From assembly GCF_013373865.1 (NCBI RefSeq), contig NC_050470.1, positions 17,459,244 through 17,523,243 on the forward strand: DNA of 64,000 nucleotides, given 5' to 3'. The notes beneath the pieces were generated by a model. It was not told the DNA's origin, made no database searches, and worked only from the letters and a program-made list of their open reading frames with translations. Below are positions 11,774-22,808 of this stretch, in pieces (position 1 is the stretch's first letter; every line of letters starts with the position of its first letter). The position numbers and the translations under genes were made by a program. Source of the stretch: Monomorium pharaonis (taxonomy: Eukaryota > Arthropoda > Insecta > Hymenoptera > Formicidae).

Positions 11774-13251
11774 TCACATTAGGGAATGTAAAATAACATT
11801 TCGTTTCTCATGAGCTTCAGTGGTATCATCTGGGTCATCAAAGAAATACTCATCATCATCGACAGCCATATCGAAGTACTCATAATTTTCCCATAAATCA
11901 TTATACTTTATGCAAATGTTGTGTAAAACACAACAAGCTATGATAACATTAGGGATTTCTTGCAAGTTGCTCATATTCAAAAATTTCAATCTTCGAAAAC
12001 GTGCTGTTAGTAATCCAAACGCACGTTCTATCACTGATCGTTTTACAGAAAGTTTAGTATTAAAATTTTTCTGTGCTTGGGTTAAGTGATGATTATCTCG
12101 AAAAGGGCACATTAGATATAATTTTAAGGGATATGCTGAGTCCGCTATAATATGCATGTATTATTTGGTATCACATTTGGTTGTTCCAAAAAATCAGAAA
12201 TTGGACTGTTACGCCAAACGCGGCTGTCATGAGACGAACCAGGCCAACCGGCAAAAACATCTAAAAAAATTGCATTACTGTCACATATAGCTTGTAAATT
12301 AACTGAATAGAATGCTTTTCGATTAATGTAACTTTGCCGATCTTCTTTCGGGGCTGGAATAGCAATGTGTTTTGCATCAAGTACTCCAATTACATTAGAA
12401 AATGAATTATTTCCTCTAATATTGTTAAATTCTTCTTTTATAATATTTAATTGCTTTATAGATGGCCATTTTAAATAAACCTCAGCTAATTCTACAATTA
12501 TGTGAATAATATTCATGAAAATTTAATGGCTGTTTCCTTTTGAAATATCAAATATATTCCCAGCCTCTCGAAATGAATCTTGATTAGCAAGAATCTATAA
12601 TGTCAACAATAAAGCTTTATCTGTTGAAACAGTTGGACGTCTATCATTAATGTTTAGTCTTCTTTGTACTCGTTGCATGTGTACTTCATTTCGTAGAATC
12701 TGCATTAAAAAAATTTCCAGTTTACTATTTGTACATTATATAAATATTGTAAAATGTAATAAATATAACATTGTTTGTTTTTGTGTGTGTGCGTGTACGA
12801 AATTTCTATTAATATTTAAATAAAAAATATATATTACTGAATAAAAATTAAGAAATTACTACTATATACTAAACTTATATACTAATACTAAAAAGTAAAA
12901 ATAAATAATTTTAACTAAAATTACTTGAAAAGTTTTCGAAAAGTAAGATCGTCCATGGAAAGACATAGTTTATCAAAATTAAGTACTTTTAATATGTTTC
13001 TTTTTTGTAACTAAAAATTTAAGAAACTTGTATTAAATATTGACTATAAAGGATTATTATTATTGTTACTACTAATGTTGTTATTATTATTTGTTTATTG
13101 ATTATAATTTTAAATAATAAAGCTAAATAATATTTACAAATAATGGCATAACATCCTCGTATTCATCAGAAGATGAAGACTCTTCAAAAAATAATTGAGA
13201 TGTAGCTATTGTGAGAAAATCTCTTATTGCTCCTATTTTAGCAATATCCAT
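11774..13251 (-). pseudogene. Harbinger-2 DDE transposase (DDE_Tnp_4/HARBI1-like), disabled
   Basis: Minus strand. Exon 1 at 13251-13138 encodes 38 residues, with an acidic serine stretch as in the Harbinger-1 copy; exon 2 runs from 12699 to 11774. The DDE triad is still readable: D in GVLDAKHI, D in GSSHDSRVW and E in VIERAFGLL. It is broken by an in-frame TAG near 12592 (homologous W in LTL-ILANQ), a TAA near 12522 just before IFMNIIH, and a frameshift near 12150, where NNT..HIIADSAYP needs a two-base change. Related in layout to the intact transposase at 37756-39634 but clearly diverged. Introns and triad spacing fit the family; no product is expected. Confidence 0.75.
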
Positions 13252-13686
13252 CTATATATAAATAGATATTTAATTTATAAATTAAAAAGGATTTACAACA
13301 ATTATTGTAATGTTTCAATTATATTTAATAAACATTTATTCTAGTAGCAAAAAACATTGACGCAATATTGAGAATTAAAGTAAAGACAACCCAGTGAACA
13401 CAGTAATATAGTAGCAGTGTAACAGCAATGTAACCGAATATAACAGGTTACGTTACTCTGAAATTACACGTAACTTACATGTAAATTACAATTTCCGACT
13501 CAGCAATACAACATGTTATAATTACATGTTATCTAACCGTTACACAACAGTTACAAAGAAAAATAAAATAAAATAAAAATTTCATTTTTTTTTAATTATT
13601 TTTATCAACAGCACATACGAAATTTAGGATAAATTTTCATTAATTAATTAAATTTAAATTATGTTATTTTTTATTTTATTCTTACT

Positions 13687-13753
13687 TGCCGCTGCTGGGT
13701 TTGAACCCGGGACCTTAGGATGACGAACCTTGTACTCTACCTGCTACACCAAT
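13687..13753 (-). ncRNA. tRNA-like segment inside A2
   Basis: On the minus strand: TGGTGTAGCAG (A box), GGTTCAAACCC (perfect B box) and a 3' part CAGCAGCGGCA. Differs from the A1 copy at only a few positions although the element bodies have diverged. It is not a convincing cloverleaf, because the 5' acceptor strand does not match. Confidence 0.6.
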
Positions 13754-14304
13754 TTGACTCATCGATATGAGTACTTGTTATTGTCTACATATACCTATAT
13801 GTTATAAACTGACGCAACTATATTATTTTTTATAAAAGCAATTAAATTTTGCAAAACATTAAAAATAAATAGCATTAATTTATTTACTTATTAATTTCAT
13901 TGTTAAATTTATCTTTTTCCATAACCTTAATAATTTGATAGAAATTGCGATCTATTTAGCATTAATCTTTGAAGCGTTCAAATGATTAATCAGATGGTTA
14001 ACTATATAGATCATAATTCTAAGAAAAATTGAATAGTATACATTTATTATTCTGTTTTTGTTCAGCTCATGATGAATTTAGATTTTGTGCATTTTTTGTG
14101 CGCAGTAATTGTAGACAAACCGTTATTTTTTAAAACATTATCTTTATAATAATTTTTTTTATTATTAAATAGATCTGTCATTTAGAATGTTATAATGTCT
14201 GATTTCTGAGTCAACTACGACGCATCGTTCCGTAATAACATTGATACGAACGTGTTATGTTACGATTATACAATTTTTGTTGAATAACTGTAACGCCAAA
14301 ACGA

Positions 14305-14675
14305 CCCAGATAGCCAAGCGAGATTAAGCATATCGGGCAAATTAATGTACTGCATGTATGTTGTGAACTTGCCCACAATTTGCTGTCGTTGTAATTTAAC
14401 GTGGAACGAAGTTAACATTAGGAGAGCAAATGACCTTCATGAGTTTATATAATTATAAGTGCATGCATTGAGAAATAATAAATTTGTCACATTGACAGCA
14501 ATTGTGCATGCATATTGACAACTTGCCGTCAGTTTGTTGAATTCTAATGTAGAATTTTACATGATGTCAGAACAACAGACAGTTTGAAGAAACACCTTGG
14601 CTTTAGTTTGATAAAATTAATAGGGAATAAGTGACAGCAAAATAATAACACATTGCCTTTATTTGGCTATCTGGG
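14305..14675. mobile_element. CCCAG-clan element L1 (371 bp)
   Basis: CCCAGATAGCCAAGC.. to ..TTTGGCTATCTGGG, duplication GA (14303-14304, 14676-14677). A1b preserves the empty site AAACGATGTAT. A second copy, inverted, is L2 at 42512-42881. Confidence 0.85.
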
Positions 14676-15954
14676 GATGTATAACAGCTATATCACTTGC
14701 GTATAACAAATATTACGTAACAGGTTATTTCCATGTCATATAGCACCTACATATCATAAGATAACAATGTTAAATTACATGTAACTTCCATGTTATATTG
14801 CCGCTATAAAATGTATTCACTGGGAATATTCCCAATAATATTCAATATTATAAAGTGGACGCTTCATCTTATATAGCCAGTTTTTAAGCAGCAATTAGTT
14901 CAATATTGGTTCAACGCTTGGTCAATGTTGAATTAATTTTTCATATTGGACATTAATTGAATTCTAATTTGGAATCAATATTTTATAACCAATTTTAGCG
15001 TTACTTCCGGAAATATTAAAAAAAACATTGGGCAATGCTGTCCCAATATATAAGCAATGTTTATCCAATATGAGCTCATTGTCAACATATTTTTGCTATT
15101 ATATAGGATAATTACATTTACTAAATGTAAATTACTATACATAATTATATTACTATTATTATTACTTTTATTATTATTATTGTTATTATTACACATATAT
15201 TAATACTATTTATAATTGTTAATAGACATAATTCCTTAATTATTACTTTATATTTACTATTGAATATCCGCGCAATAATAAGATCCGTCTAAATCATAAT
15301 CAACATGCCGATTTTTGGCCACTGTTATGTTCGCTTAATCTAAAATACTCTGAGTTAGTTTACATCGCATATGCTTTCACCCTTTAACTTTCAGCAGTTT
15401 CTTGAACTGGGATGCTAAAAATTGCAAGCAACTTCGACAGTTCTGCTTGCAACTCGAATTTAAAAACGGCTAAGATTAACTTAAATATCAATTAGTGTGC
15501 GCAACCATAAATTAAGAACAGCTAAATTATGCAACCGGATGTATCAGGCTGCATCATTGCGAATTTAAGAACGCACCTGGATGTATCAGGCTGCATCGTT
15601 GCGAATTTAAGAACGCACCCTATATGTACAATGGCTGGCATTGTATGTTTTACACACACATACAATCCGTAAATAAGTACAAAAGTGCACAAGAAGTGCA
15701 CAAGAAGTGTTGAAACTGCGGTGCAGATAATGATATTAACGCATGCGCAGAGAAAGCAAATATCATGATATACCTTTCTCTCTCGCACAGATCTTGGACA
15801 ACTTTCGGTCTACATGAAACCATAGCAATTCCTCCTCCATGTATATATACTCAAAGCAGCCCCCATCCAGTCTCCGTATGGGTACAAGATGGTGGATAGC
15901 AATCATAGTGGGGGGCCATTGGCGCATCTTTGATTATAGGTCTTTAATGCTGAC

Positions 15955-16074
15955 ATGCGCGATAGTTATTTCCGGTAACTTTAGAGAAAGAAGTACTAAA
16001 AAGTCTGTTTCTCTCTCGCACCTCTTCTGGACACCGTTTTCTATACACAAACTGTAGGCAATTGCCGGTCCATA
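15955..16074. repeat. Right inner arm of element R
   Basis: Between H1 and C. Reverse complement of the R left arm (7664-7760): TTTCCGGTAACTTTAGAG.., CACCGTTTTC.., ATTGCCGGTCCA. The same arm resumes after C at 30298. Confidence 0.65.
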
Positions 16075-17045
16075 CCCAGCAAACACCAATATATAACCAT
16101 TACATTGCTGCAATAAAACGGAATGTAACAGATAATATTACATGAACGTTACATGTAACATTCCTGTTAGTTATAATTTCCCACTCATGTGATGTTGTAG
16201 TTATATAACACAAATATAACATAGAACTGAACTGTTAGATAACCATAACCGAGATGTTTTGTAATGGCAATATGAACTATTATATTGCTGTTATAAAAAA
16301 TACAGTGTTGTTATATCCCACACAGCACACTTTATCCTGAGGATATCCCAAATTATCCCAGACAGACAAAGGCGATCCCACGGATATCTCAATGAGTAGC
16401 TCCCGGGATATCCTACAAAAATATCTTAAAATATCGTAAAATATTTTAAGATATCATATGATATCTTATTAATATATTTCGATATCCCAAAAAATATCTT
16501 AAAATATTATAAAATATTGTAAGATATTCATTAATATCTTACGATATCCTATTACATCCAAATAATATCCCATCATATCTTTTTTATCTCTACAATTAAT
16601 GGAGCATAAATCAAATGTAAAGGGAAAGTTAATTATAATGTAACAAAAGAGTGACAGAAGTGTAAATTAAATCTTTAAGAAACGTAGATTAAAACGTCAG
16701 AACATAAAGAAAATACACTTATGGAAACAATGTGGCATATTAATAATATGCCACATATACTAAAAAATTATAAAAAATGACATTAAAAAAATTTTTTTAT
16801 ATTATACAAACAGAGCAAAAACAGATTTTTTAATAAGTTAGTCTACATACTATTTTGCACGCATATATAAAAATAGTAAAAAAAGTAAAAAAAATTGTAA
16901 AACTTCATATTTATTTATAAAAATATAAGTTAACTATACATGTTTTATCCTTCTAACAACATCTATTGTAATGATCTATAACAAATATGAATTCATAAAC
17001 AAGAAGTGTTTATGGATCACCACAAAGCGTTAGAATGCGTACGGT

Positions 17046-17094
17046 CTTCGAAGTCAAGCGACATCGGCGAGGCTTGACACTTGGATGGGTGATC
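17046..17094 (+). ncRNA. 5S rRNA-like internal control region in element D
   Basis: CGAAGTCAAGCGACATCGGC, then GGCTTGACACTTGGATGGGT followed by GATCG, aligns with the 5S rRNA internal promoter (A box around AAGTTAAGC, C box around ACTTGGATGGGTGACC). Upstream GGATCACC and TTAGAATGCG may be a weaker continuation of 5S. The rest of 5S is not recognisable. The same segment is kept in F. It is 5S-derived by resemblance; a role as a Pol III promoter is inferred. Confidence 0.65.
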
Positions 17095-17596
17095 GTTTTT
17101 TCAGGTATAGAGATATTAAACTATTAAACATGCTTTAACAGGTACGACGGCTTGGCTAAAACATGTTATATTATAGTCTTCTTTCTCTTACAAAATTGCC
17201 GTAAAAATAATTAGAATTTTTTATTTTTTATTCAAGTTTTTTTCAATTCTTAGAAACTCTCAAAAATACTTAGAAATATTCAAAAATTTTTTTAATTAAT
17301 CAAAATTTTTTATTTTTAAAGTTTTTCCGAGAAACGTTTCAATTATAAAAAATCGAAATATTTATCAGAAATCCTGAAAAAAATTTTTTTTATTCTGACA
17401 AATTTTTTCACTAGGGTATATTACGATATCTCAGGAAATCCTTTGGACATCCTCTGGATATCGTTTGAGATATCTACAGGATGTCAAATCGGTGGACATT
17501 TGTGCATCCCTTGGATATCCCTCGGATATCGCAGACGGTCCACGGATATCCAAGGATATTGCGATATCCCAAAATTACATCCCAGGGACATCCCTA

Positions 17597-17972
17597 TGTA
17601 AGGATGGCTTGGGATAGGTTATCAAGGAAACACGTACTTTCCTTGTAACTAAATACGAGATTTATTCCGACGAAAGATACACCGTTTGGATTGTCCCGTA
17701 CACTTATTCACGCGAGCGCAGGCACTAGCTAACGGCCGCGACCGCTTACCGAAAATCTTAATGCCGATGCTTCTCGCTTCCAATGCGACAACGTCGTCGT
17801 CACCTCAGTTGAACACGAAGCAGCCCTACTCCCCCTTTTTCGGTGCCTCGCTTGCGCGCTCTTTTCCGACCAATCACGACGCGGCGTGACGTCACAGCGC
17901 TAGTCCTGCCAAAACGCTCAGTAGCGCCCAAGTAGTACGGAAAGGGGGCGCTTGGGTGGGGTAACCCTTACA
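17597..17972 (-). repeat. 3' LTR of the Gypsy element
   Basis: 376 bp, TGTAAGGATGG to AACCCTTACA on +, preceded by CCTA. It matches 23254-23629. On the coding strand this is the downstream LTR. A purine-rich primer for plus-strand synthesis should lie just inside it (17973 onward, read on minus); only GGAATGGCCGAAGC is seen, which is a weak polypurine tract. Confidence 0.92.
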
Positions 17973-18374
17973 GCTTCGGCCATTCCTGACGAATGTATTC
18001 GTCCCGAATACAGAGAAATATCATATATTTATATAATCTGGTTGAACGATATAAACGTACAATTTCTGAAACTAAAAACTATTAGTATTCTTTAATCTAG
18101 TAATCATATAACATTTGAGATCAATGAATAAACTTTTAATCTTAAAACTATGGATATATAACAATGGAAGATCTATTTGTAAAGTAAAATATTAGAAATA
18201 CAAATATAGAATGTTTATATTAAAGACGCAATAGGAATGAAAACTTATAGTAACTTAAGTAGCTTTGGCAGTTAGAGTTTTTAGTAATACAGTCTTTGGT
18301 TGTTTTTTTTTTTTTTTTTTTTTTTTTATACATTATGCTTAAACTATAGTAGTCTTTTTCTTATTCAATTATAT

Positions 18375-21300
18375 TTAGGTATTATTTTCTATAGGCTTTA
18401 TCCACGGTTTTATGCGATCGGGTGACAAAATCGAGTTGTATGGTTTCTGTGTAATATTAAACCCTGGAATATCCTGTATAACATAACGGTTCTTGTTAAG
18501 AACTTTGGAGACCAAATATGGCCCTTTGTACTTGGCTTTAAATTTATTGTCTTCGCCGGGTTTAAGAGAAGAATCTCTAATTAGAACGAAATCACCGGAT
18601 TTATATTTCGACGGTTTTTTGTGCTTTTGATCATAATATAGTTTGTTATATTCCTTGAGTTTGTTTGTAGCGTCTACCGCAATTTTACGCGTTTGTTCTC
18701 TTTCAGTATTTATGTTTATTTCGTCGTTAACGATTCTTCGTAAAATTTGAGTTAATTTTGAATCGGCATGATTTCTTTGGTCGTAGCCAAATAAGAGTTT
18801 TGCCGGAGTTGACTTTAAGGTTGAATGATAAGTATTGTTTATTACATATTGTATTTTATCCAGGCAGTCGTTCCAAATTAACTGATCTTCTACGACTTTT
18901 CTAAGACAAGATTTCAGGAATCTGTTGATTCGTTCTACTAGGCCGTTTGCCCATGGGGCTGCAACAGCGATTAGTCGATGTTTAATACCACGAGATTTTA
19001 AAAATTCTGAAAATTCTACCGAAGTGAAAGCTGTCCCCCTATCAGACACTAAAATGGAGGGGTTTCCTCTATCGTTAAAAATATACGACAAGTTTTTTAT
19101 CGTTTCTTTTGAATTAGTAGACTTGACCGGAAAGAAATTAGTAAATCTAGAAAAAGCATCTACTAAGATGAGTATGTGTTTTGTTCCATCCGAGGATTCT
19201 TTAAAAGGACCGCAATGATCAACGTGAACAATTTCGTATGGAAAAGATGGAGATTCAGTTATTTGTAAATCACCTTCTCTAGAATTAGACGATGAGTTGT
19301 TTACTAAACAAACTATGCAGTTATTAATATAATTTTTAACTTTCTTTTTAAGCGCGGGAAACCAATAATGCGCGGAAATACCGTAAACCGTTTTATCAAA
19401 CCCGCAATGTGCCATGTCGTCATGGTAATGTTTAATCACGTTGTTAATCATTTGTTCAGGTACTACAAAAAGTGGAGTGGACGTGTTTTTTTTGTAAACG
19501 AGTCCATCAAATAGTTGGAAATGTTCGTTTTCATTTTGTGTTAACTCTTCGGCTAAGGTTTTAATTTTTGTGTCTTGTAATTGAGCGTATTGTAATTGTT
19601 CTTCAATAGATGATGATCCTACGAAAGTAACTATTCTGCTTAAGGCATCTACGTGAGCCATTTGATTGCCTCCTCTGTGTTTGATTTTAAATGTATAATC
19701 CTGTAACTTGAGAGTCCATCTGGCTATTCTCGGGTTTAAATTACTCTTATTTATAGCAAATACTAGTGCATGACAATCGGTTACAACCGTAAATTGTAGT
19801 CCATATAGATATATATGAAATCTTTCTATGGCCTTAACTATGGCCAACATTTCCAATTCAAACGAGTGATAATTCATTTCCGCTTTATTAGTGGACTGGC
19901 TATAATATGAGGTAGGAGCCCAGAGCCCTGAAGGCTGTTTTTGCAACAATATGGCGGCGATTGCCATTGCACTAGCATCTGTGTGTAGTTCAGTTTCGAA
20001 CTTGGGGTTATATAAATACAAACTTGGTAAAGACGTTAACTCTTTTTTAAGTAAATTAAAAGCTAATAGACAGTTATTGTCAAAATTAAATTTGGTATTT
20101 TTCCTCAAAAGATTTTGCAACGGTTTAGCTTTAATCGAAAAATTTTTAACGAATCTACGGAAATAACTAGCGAGACCTAGGAATCTCTGTAATTCAAGTA
20201 TTTTCTTGGGAACCGGGAAATTAGTTATCGCTTTCGTGTGTCTTGGACTGAGTGTGACACCTGTCGGCGAAATTATATAACCTAAGAATTCAATTGATGT
20301 TTTTAGAAACGAGCATTTATTATAATTTATGCAAAAGTTGTATTTTTTAAGGAGTAGAAGTACTTCTCTTAAAATTTCTAAATTTTCACTCGCAGTGTGA
20401 GTCGGAATTAAAATGTCGTCCATATAGACAATAATTTTGTTTTCGGTAATTAAAGATTGTAAGATTCTCAAAAGTCTTTTTTCAAATTCGGCAGGCGCCT
20501 CGCAGTAACCAAAAGGCAACCTGTTAAATTCATATTGCCCATCAGGGGTTGCAAAAGCAAAAAATTTAGTATAACCAGGATGAATTTTAATATTGTAAAA
20601 ACCGTCCTTGAGGTCTAAAAGTGTAAAGACTCTTTTGTCAGAAATTCTGGTAAGACAATCTTCAATTACCGGAAACGGGTATTTTTGTTTGTATACCCTT
20701 TCATTCAGTGGGCGCAAATCTACGCATAATCTTAATTTGCCGTTTTTCTTTTTAACCGTGACTATTCTAGCGCAGTATTCGGAAACGCTTTTCTTAATTA
20801 TGTTTCTTTTAAGAAGATCGTCAATTATTTCTTTAATTTCGGATCTCTCTTTCCATGCGAATTTTCTTGGACTATATCTGTAAATTGACTCGTCCTTAAG
20901 CCTAATTTTAACGAAATAATTGTCATCGTCGGGAACCACTTCTGTTTGTTCGATGCTTGTAATTGTATCGAACAATTGTTCCTTAATGGAATTATCAAAA
21001 TCAATTTCGATATTTGATAACATGTTTTTTAAGCTATCAGACGTATCTTCAATTACGTCAGTTGCGGCTATTTCCGAGAAAAGTTTAATTTTATTTTTTT
21101 GTTCTCTGTTAGAAAAATCGAATAGACAGGAGATTTTATTATGAGTTAGGAAATCTCTTCCTAAAATCAATTGGTTTGCAAACTTATTTTCATTTAAGAT
21201 ATGAAAAGTTATTTTAGCTTTAAATTCCGGAAAAGAATTTAAGACAATGAATGTAGTTATTGTACCGGTAATCAGAATTGGTTCACCGTTGATGGCTTTA

Positions 21301-22790
21301 TATGCCTTTTCTGTATCATTAATTATGACTGACGTATCAAAAAAGAGATTAAAATATTCGAAATTAATAAAGGAGATCGGACTCCCTGTATCTATTAACG
21401 CTGGGATTGCGCAATTTTTTCCATTAATCGAAGAAATAGTTACAACTGAATTGTTAGTAAAAATTCTCCTACTCTGTTCTGTCGATACTAAAGCTACCGT
21501 ATCTTCGAAGTTGTCCTGGGACTCGTCGACGGCCGACACTGCAGCTGGCTGTTGTGGTTGGGGCTTCTTTTCAGCTTCCTTCTTTTTTAGCTTGAAACAT
21601 TCCTCCTTGACGTGGTTTTTCCTGTGGCAGAACGTACAGAATGGTTCCTTGGTTGATTTGTGTTGATCCAATTTTTGATCCTTCCCCGTGGGATGATGAT
21701 TATCAGCTTCTTTAGTTTTGTCAAACTTGTGTTTGACTGTAGGTGACTTTTTGCTTGTATCGACACAAGCGGCTGTGATGTTGTGCATCTCCCTTAAAAA
21801 TTGATTGAGGGAGGTAATTCTTAGAGCAGCTGCGGTGGTCCTTAAAGCGAAACTGCCTATTCCTTTTATCAGCAGTTGTATCGCATCTTCATCAGACAGC
21901 TTAAGATTCCTCATTAAAGCAATCTTATCCATGGCGTATTCCTGGAAACTTTCTTTTGTGAAGTTCCACTTCCTGGCATTGACACGTTGCATCACTTCGT
22001 TAAACAGGACTTTTCTTCTGAAACGATCAGTTATCTCCTTCTTGAAGGATGACCAAGACGTGTTGATTTCTCCTGAACTCATGTCGAACCACTTTCTGGC
22101 TATTTTTGTTAGCTTAGAAGTAGCCGCCGCTAACATCACAATGTGTGAAAAACCATGAATTCTGGCCACGCTTTCAATCTTCTCCAGCCAGAGATCCACA
22201 TCTTCTTCCTCGGTTCCTCCGTAGTGAGAGATCTGAGTGCCAAGGAACTTGACTGCATTTCCTGTCGCTGCAGAAAATGTTTCATGATTATTCACTTCAT
22301 GAGGTGTGGACACAGGTGTGTCATACTGGGAGTGAACTTGAGTGGGCCTTTGCCCAATGGTAAGAGCCATCATCAATTGATTGACAGTCTCTTGGTATCT
22401 CTGCATCTGTTCTTGCATCGAAGCACAAAATTGAGGCAGTAGTTCAGGGGTTACATTCTTAAAATAATCAGGCGACGTACTGACCTGTTGTGTCTGGCTA
22501 GTCGTTGCCTTGTCTTGTTGCGTGTTTGCTTCAAATATTTGAGCTGAAGCTGCTGGGCTATTTGCCTCATCCCCTGCCTCTTGCGAGACTGGTAAGTCCA
22601 TTAGAAAGTCCGTCACTGGGCTCTTCTCCTCTAGGTAATGTAATAGAGATGTTATACACTTGCTTCTAGTGTTTGGCACAGGCCTGATATTATATTCCTG
22701 CAGTTTCTTTTGTAACTGCGGAAGAGTTAACTCTTCTAATTTTTGGCGTTGACTTTTCGTATCTTTTGGCATGTTTGTATGACGTGACAC
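18375..22790 (-). CDS. Gag-Pol polyprotein of the Gypsy retrotransposon
   Basis: 1471 codons in one frame, so Gag and Pol are fused with no frameshift. Order: an N-terminal SAP-like stretch (~15-55); a retrotransposon Gag domain (~180-340, WLEKIE.., WSSFKKEITDRF); a CCHC zinc knuckle (C385, C388, H393, C398); an aspartic protease with DTG at 467-469; reverse transcriptase (~640-840) with D726 and YMDD at 789-792; RNase H (D938, E978, D1005, D1048); integrase with an HHCC finger (H1123, H1128, C1158, C1161), catalytic D1191, D1250 and E1286, and a GPY motif at 1423-1425. All catalytic residues are present and the length is normal for an env-less insect Gypsy element. It copies its RNA into DNA and integrates it. 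The start is the first ATG of the frame; the leader ORF ends 18 bases upstream. Subfamily (mdg1, mdg3 or other) not decided. Confidence 0.95.
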   Translation of the reverse strand: MSRHTNMPKDTKSQRQKLEELTLPQLQKKLQEYNIRPVPNTRSKCITSLLHYLEEKSPVTDFLMDLPVSQEAGDEANSPAASAQIFEANTQQDKATTSQTQQVSTSPDYFKNVTPELLPQFCASMQEQMQRYQETVNQLMMALTIGQRPTQVHSQYDTPVSTPHEVNNHETFSAATGNAVKFLGTQISHYGGTEEEDVDLWLEKIESVARIHGFSHIVMLAAATSKLTKIARKWFDMSSGEINTSWSSFKKEITDRFRRKVLFNEVMQRVNARKWNFTKESFQEYAMDKIALMRNLKLSDEDAIQLLIKGIGSFALRTTAAALRITSLNQFLREMHNITAACVDTSKKSPTVKHKFDKTKEADNHHPTGKDQKLDQHKSTKEPFCTFCHRKNHVKEECFKLKKKEAEKKPQPQQPAAVSAVDESQDNFEDTVALVSTEQSRRIFTNNSVVTISSINGKNCAIPALIDTGSPISFINFEYFNLFFDTSVIINDTEKAYKAINGEPILITGTITTFIVLNSFPEFKAKITFHILNENKFANQLILGRDFLTHNKISCLFDFSNREQKNKIKLFSEIAATDVIEDTSDSLKNMLSNIEIDFDNSIKEQLFDTITSIEQTEVVPDDDNYFVKIRLKDESIYRYSPRKFAWKERSEIKEIIDDLLKRNIIKKSVSEYCARIVTVKKKNGKLRLCVDLRPLNERVYKQKYPFPVIEDCLTRISDKRVFTLLDLKDGFYNIKIHPGYTKFFAFATPDGQYEFNRLPFGYCEAPAEFEKRLLRILQSLITENKIIVYMDDILIPTHTASENLEILREVLLLLKKYNFCINYNKCSFLKTSIEFLGYIISPTGVTLSPRHTKAITNFPVPKKILELQRFLGLASYFRRFVKNFSIKAKPLQNLLRKNTKFNFDNNCLLAFNLLKKELTSLPSLYLYNPKFETELHTDASAMAIAAILLQKQPSGLWAPTSYYSQSTNKAEMNYHSFELEMLAIVKAIERFHIYLYGLQFTVVTDCHALVFAINKSNLNPRIARWTLKLQDYTFKIKHRGGNQMAHVDALSRIVTFVGSSSIEEQLQYAQLQDTKIKTLAEELTQNENEHFQLFDGLVYKKNTSTPLFVVPEQMINNVIKHYHDDMAHCGFDKTVYGISAHYWFPALKKKVKNYINNCIVCLVNNSSSNSREGDLQITESPSFPYEIVHVDHCGPFKESSDGTKHILILVDAFSRFTNFFPVKSTNSKETIKNLSYIFNDRGNPSILVSDRGTAFTSVEFSEFLKSRGIKHRLIAVAAPWANGLVERINRFLKSCLRKVVEDQLIWNDCLDKIQYVINNTYHSTLKSTPAKLLFGYDQRNHADSKLTQILRRIVNDEININTEREQTRKIAVDATNKLKEYNKLYYDQKHKKPSKYKSGDFVLIRDSSLKPGEDNKFKAKYKGPYLVSKVLNKNRYVIQDIPGFNITQKPYNSILSPDRIKPWIKPIENNT

Positions 22791-22808
22791 TGTTATTTCA
22801 CTGATATT

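Larger units (their letters stand above)
13390..14824. mobile_element. CCCAG-clan element A2 (1435 bp with insert)
   Basis: CCCAGTGAACACAGTAATA.. to ..TGTATTCACTGGG, duplication AA on both sides (13388-13389, 14825-14826). Repeated GTTACATGTAAC-like blocks lie near both ends. The tRNA-like segment lies on the minus strand in the left half. L1 (371 bp) is inserted in the right half; A1b gives the empty site. It interrupts Harbinger-2 upstream of the transposase pseudogene. Confidence 0.85.
8323..15620. mobile_element. Harbinger-2: decayed PIF/Harbinger transposon
   Basis: The ends GGTTGCGTTCTTAAATTCGC and its inverted partner GCGAATTTAAGAACGCACCC are flanked by TAT (8320-8322, 15621-15623). 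The right terminus is duplicated in tandem (15530-15580 and 15580-15620). It carries the two genes typical of the superfamily, a Myb/SANT-type DNA-binding protein on + and a DDE transposase on -, both disabled. Later inserts are MITE S (9305-9427), a 68-bp mini-element (11674-11741) and A2 (13390-14824). Confidence 0.8.
8206..15856. mobile_element. Element Q (8-bp TSD) inside H1
   Basis: Terminal inverted repeat CTTTGAGTATATATACATGG, continuing for about 115 bp (GTCCAAGATCTGTGCGAGAG, GCGCATGCGT). The 8-bp duplication CAGCCCCC lies at 8198-8205 and 15857-15864. H3 at ~30790 has the empty site with a single copy. Q's own sequence is 8206-8322 and 15621-15856; the rest is Harbinger-2. hAT-like by duplication length. 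Confidence 0.75.
7862..15946. mobile_element. hAT-like element H, copy H1
   Basis: Starts TAAAGACCTTTAATCAAAG and ends TTTGATTATAGGTCTTTA. The flanks GTGCTGAC (7854-7861) and ATGCTGAC (15947-15954) form an 8-bp duplication with one mismatch. The same family at 30561-31488 (H3) lacks Q, which proves Q is an insert. The C-rich tract (AGACCCCAGCCCC.., 8155-8205) is part of H and occurs as its complement at 30783-30830. No open frame of note. Confidence 0.75.

Noticed and set aside
17046..17094. A functional 5S rRNA gene
   Set aside because: Only the internal control region is recognisable; the ends needed for the 5S fold are absent.
20608..22442. Plus-strand frames opposite gag-pol
   Set aside because: Shadows of the 1471-codon frame.
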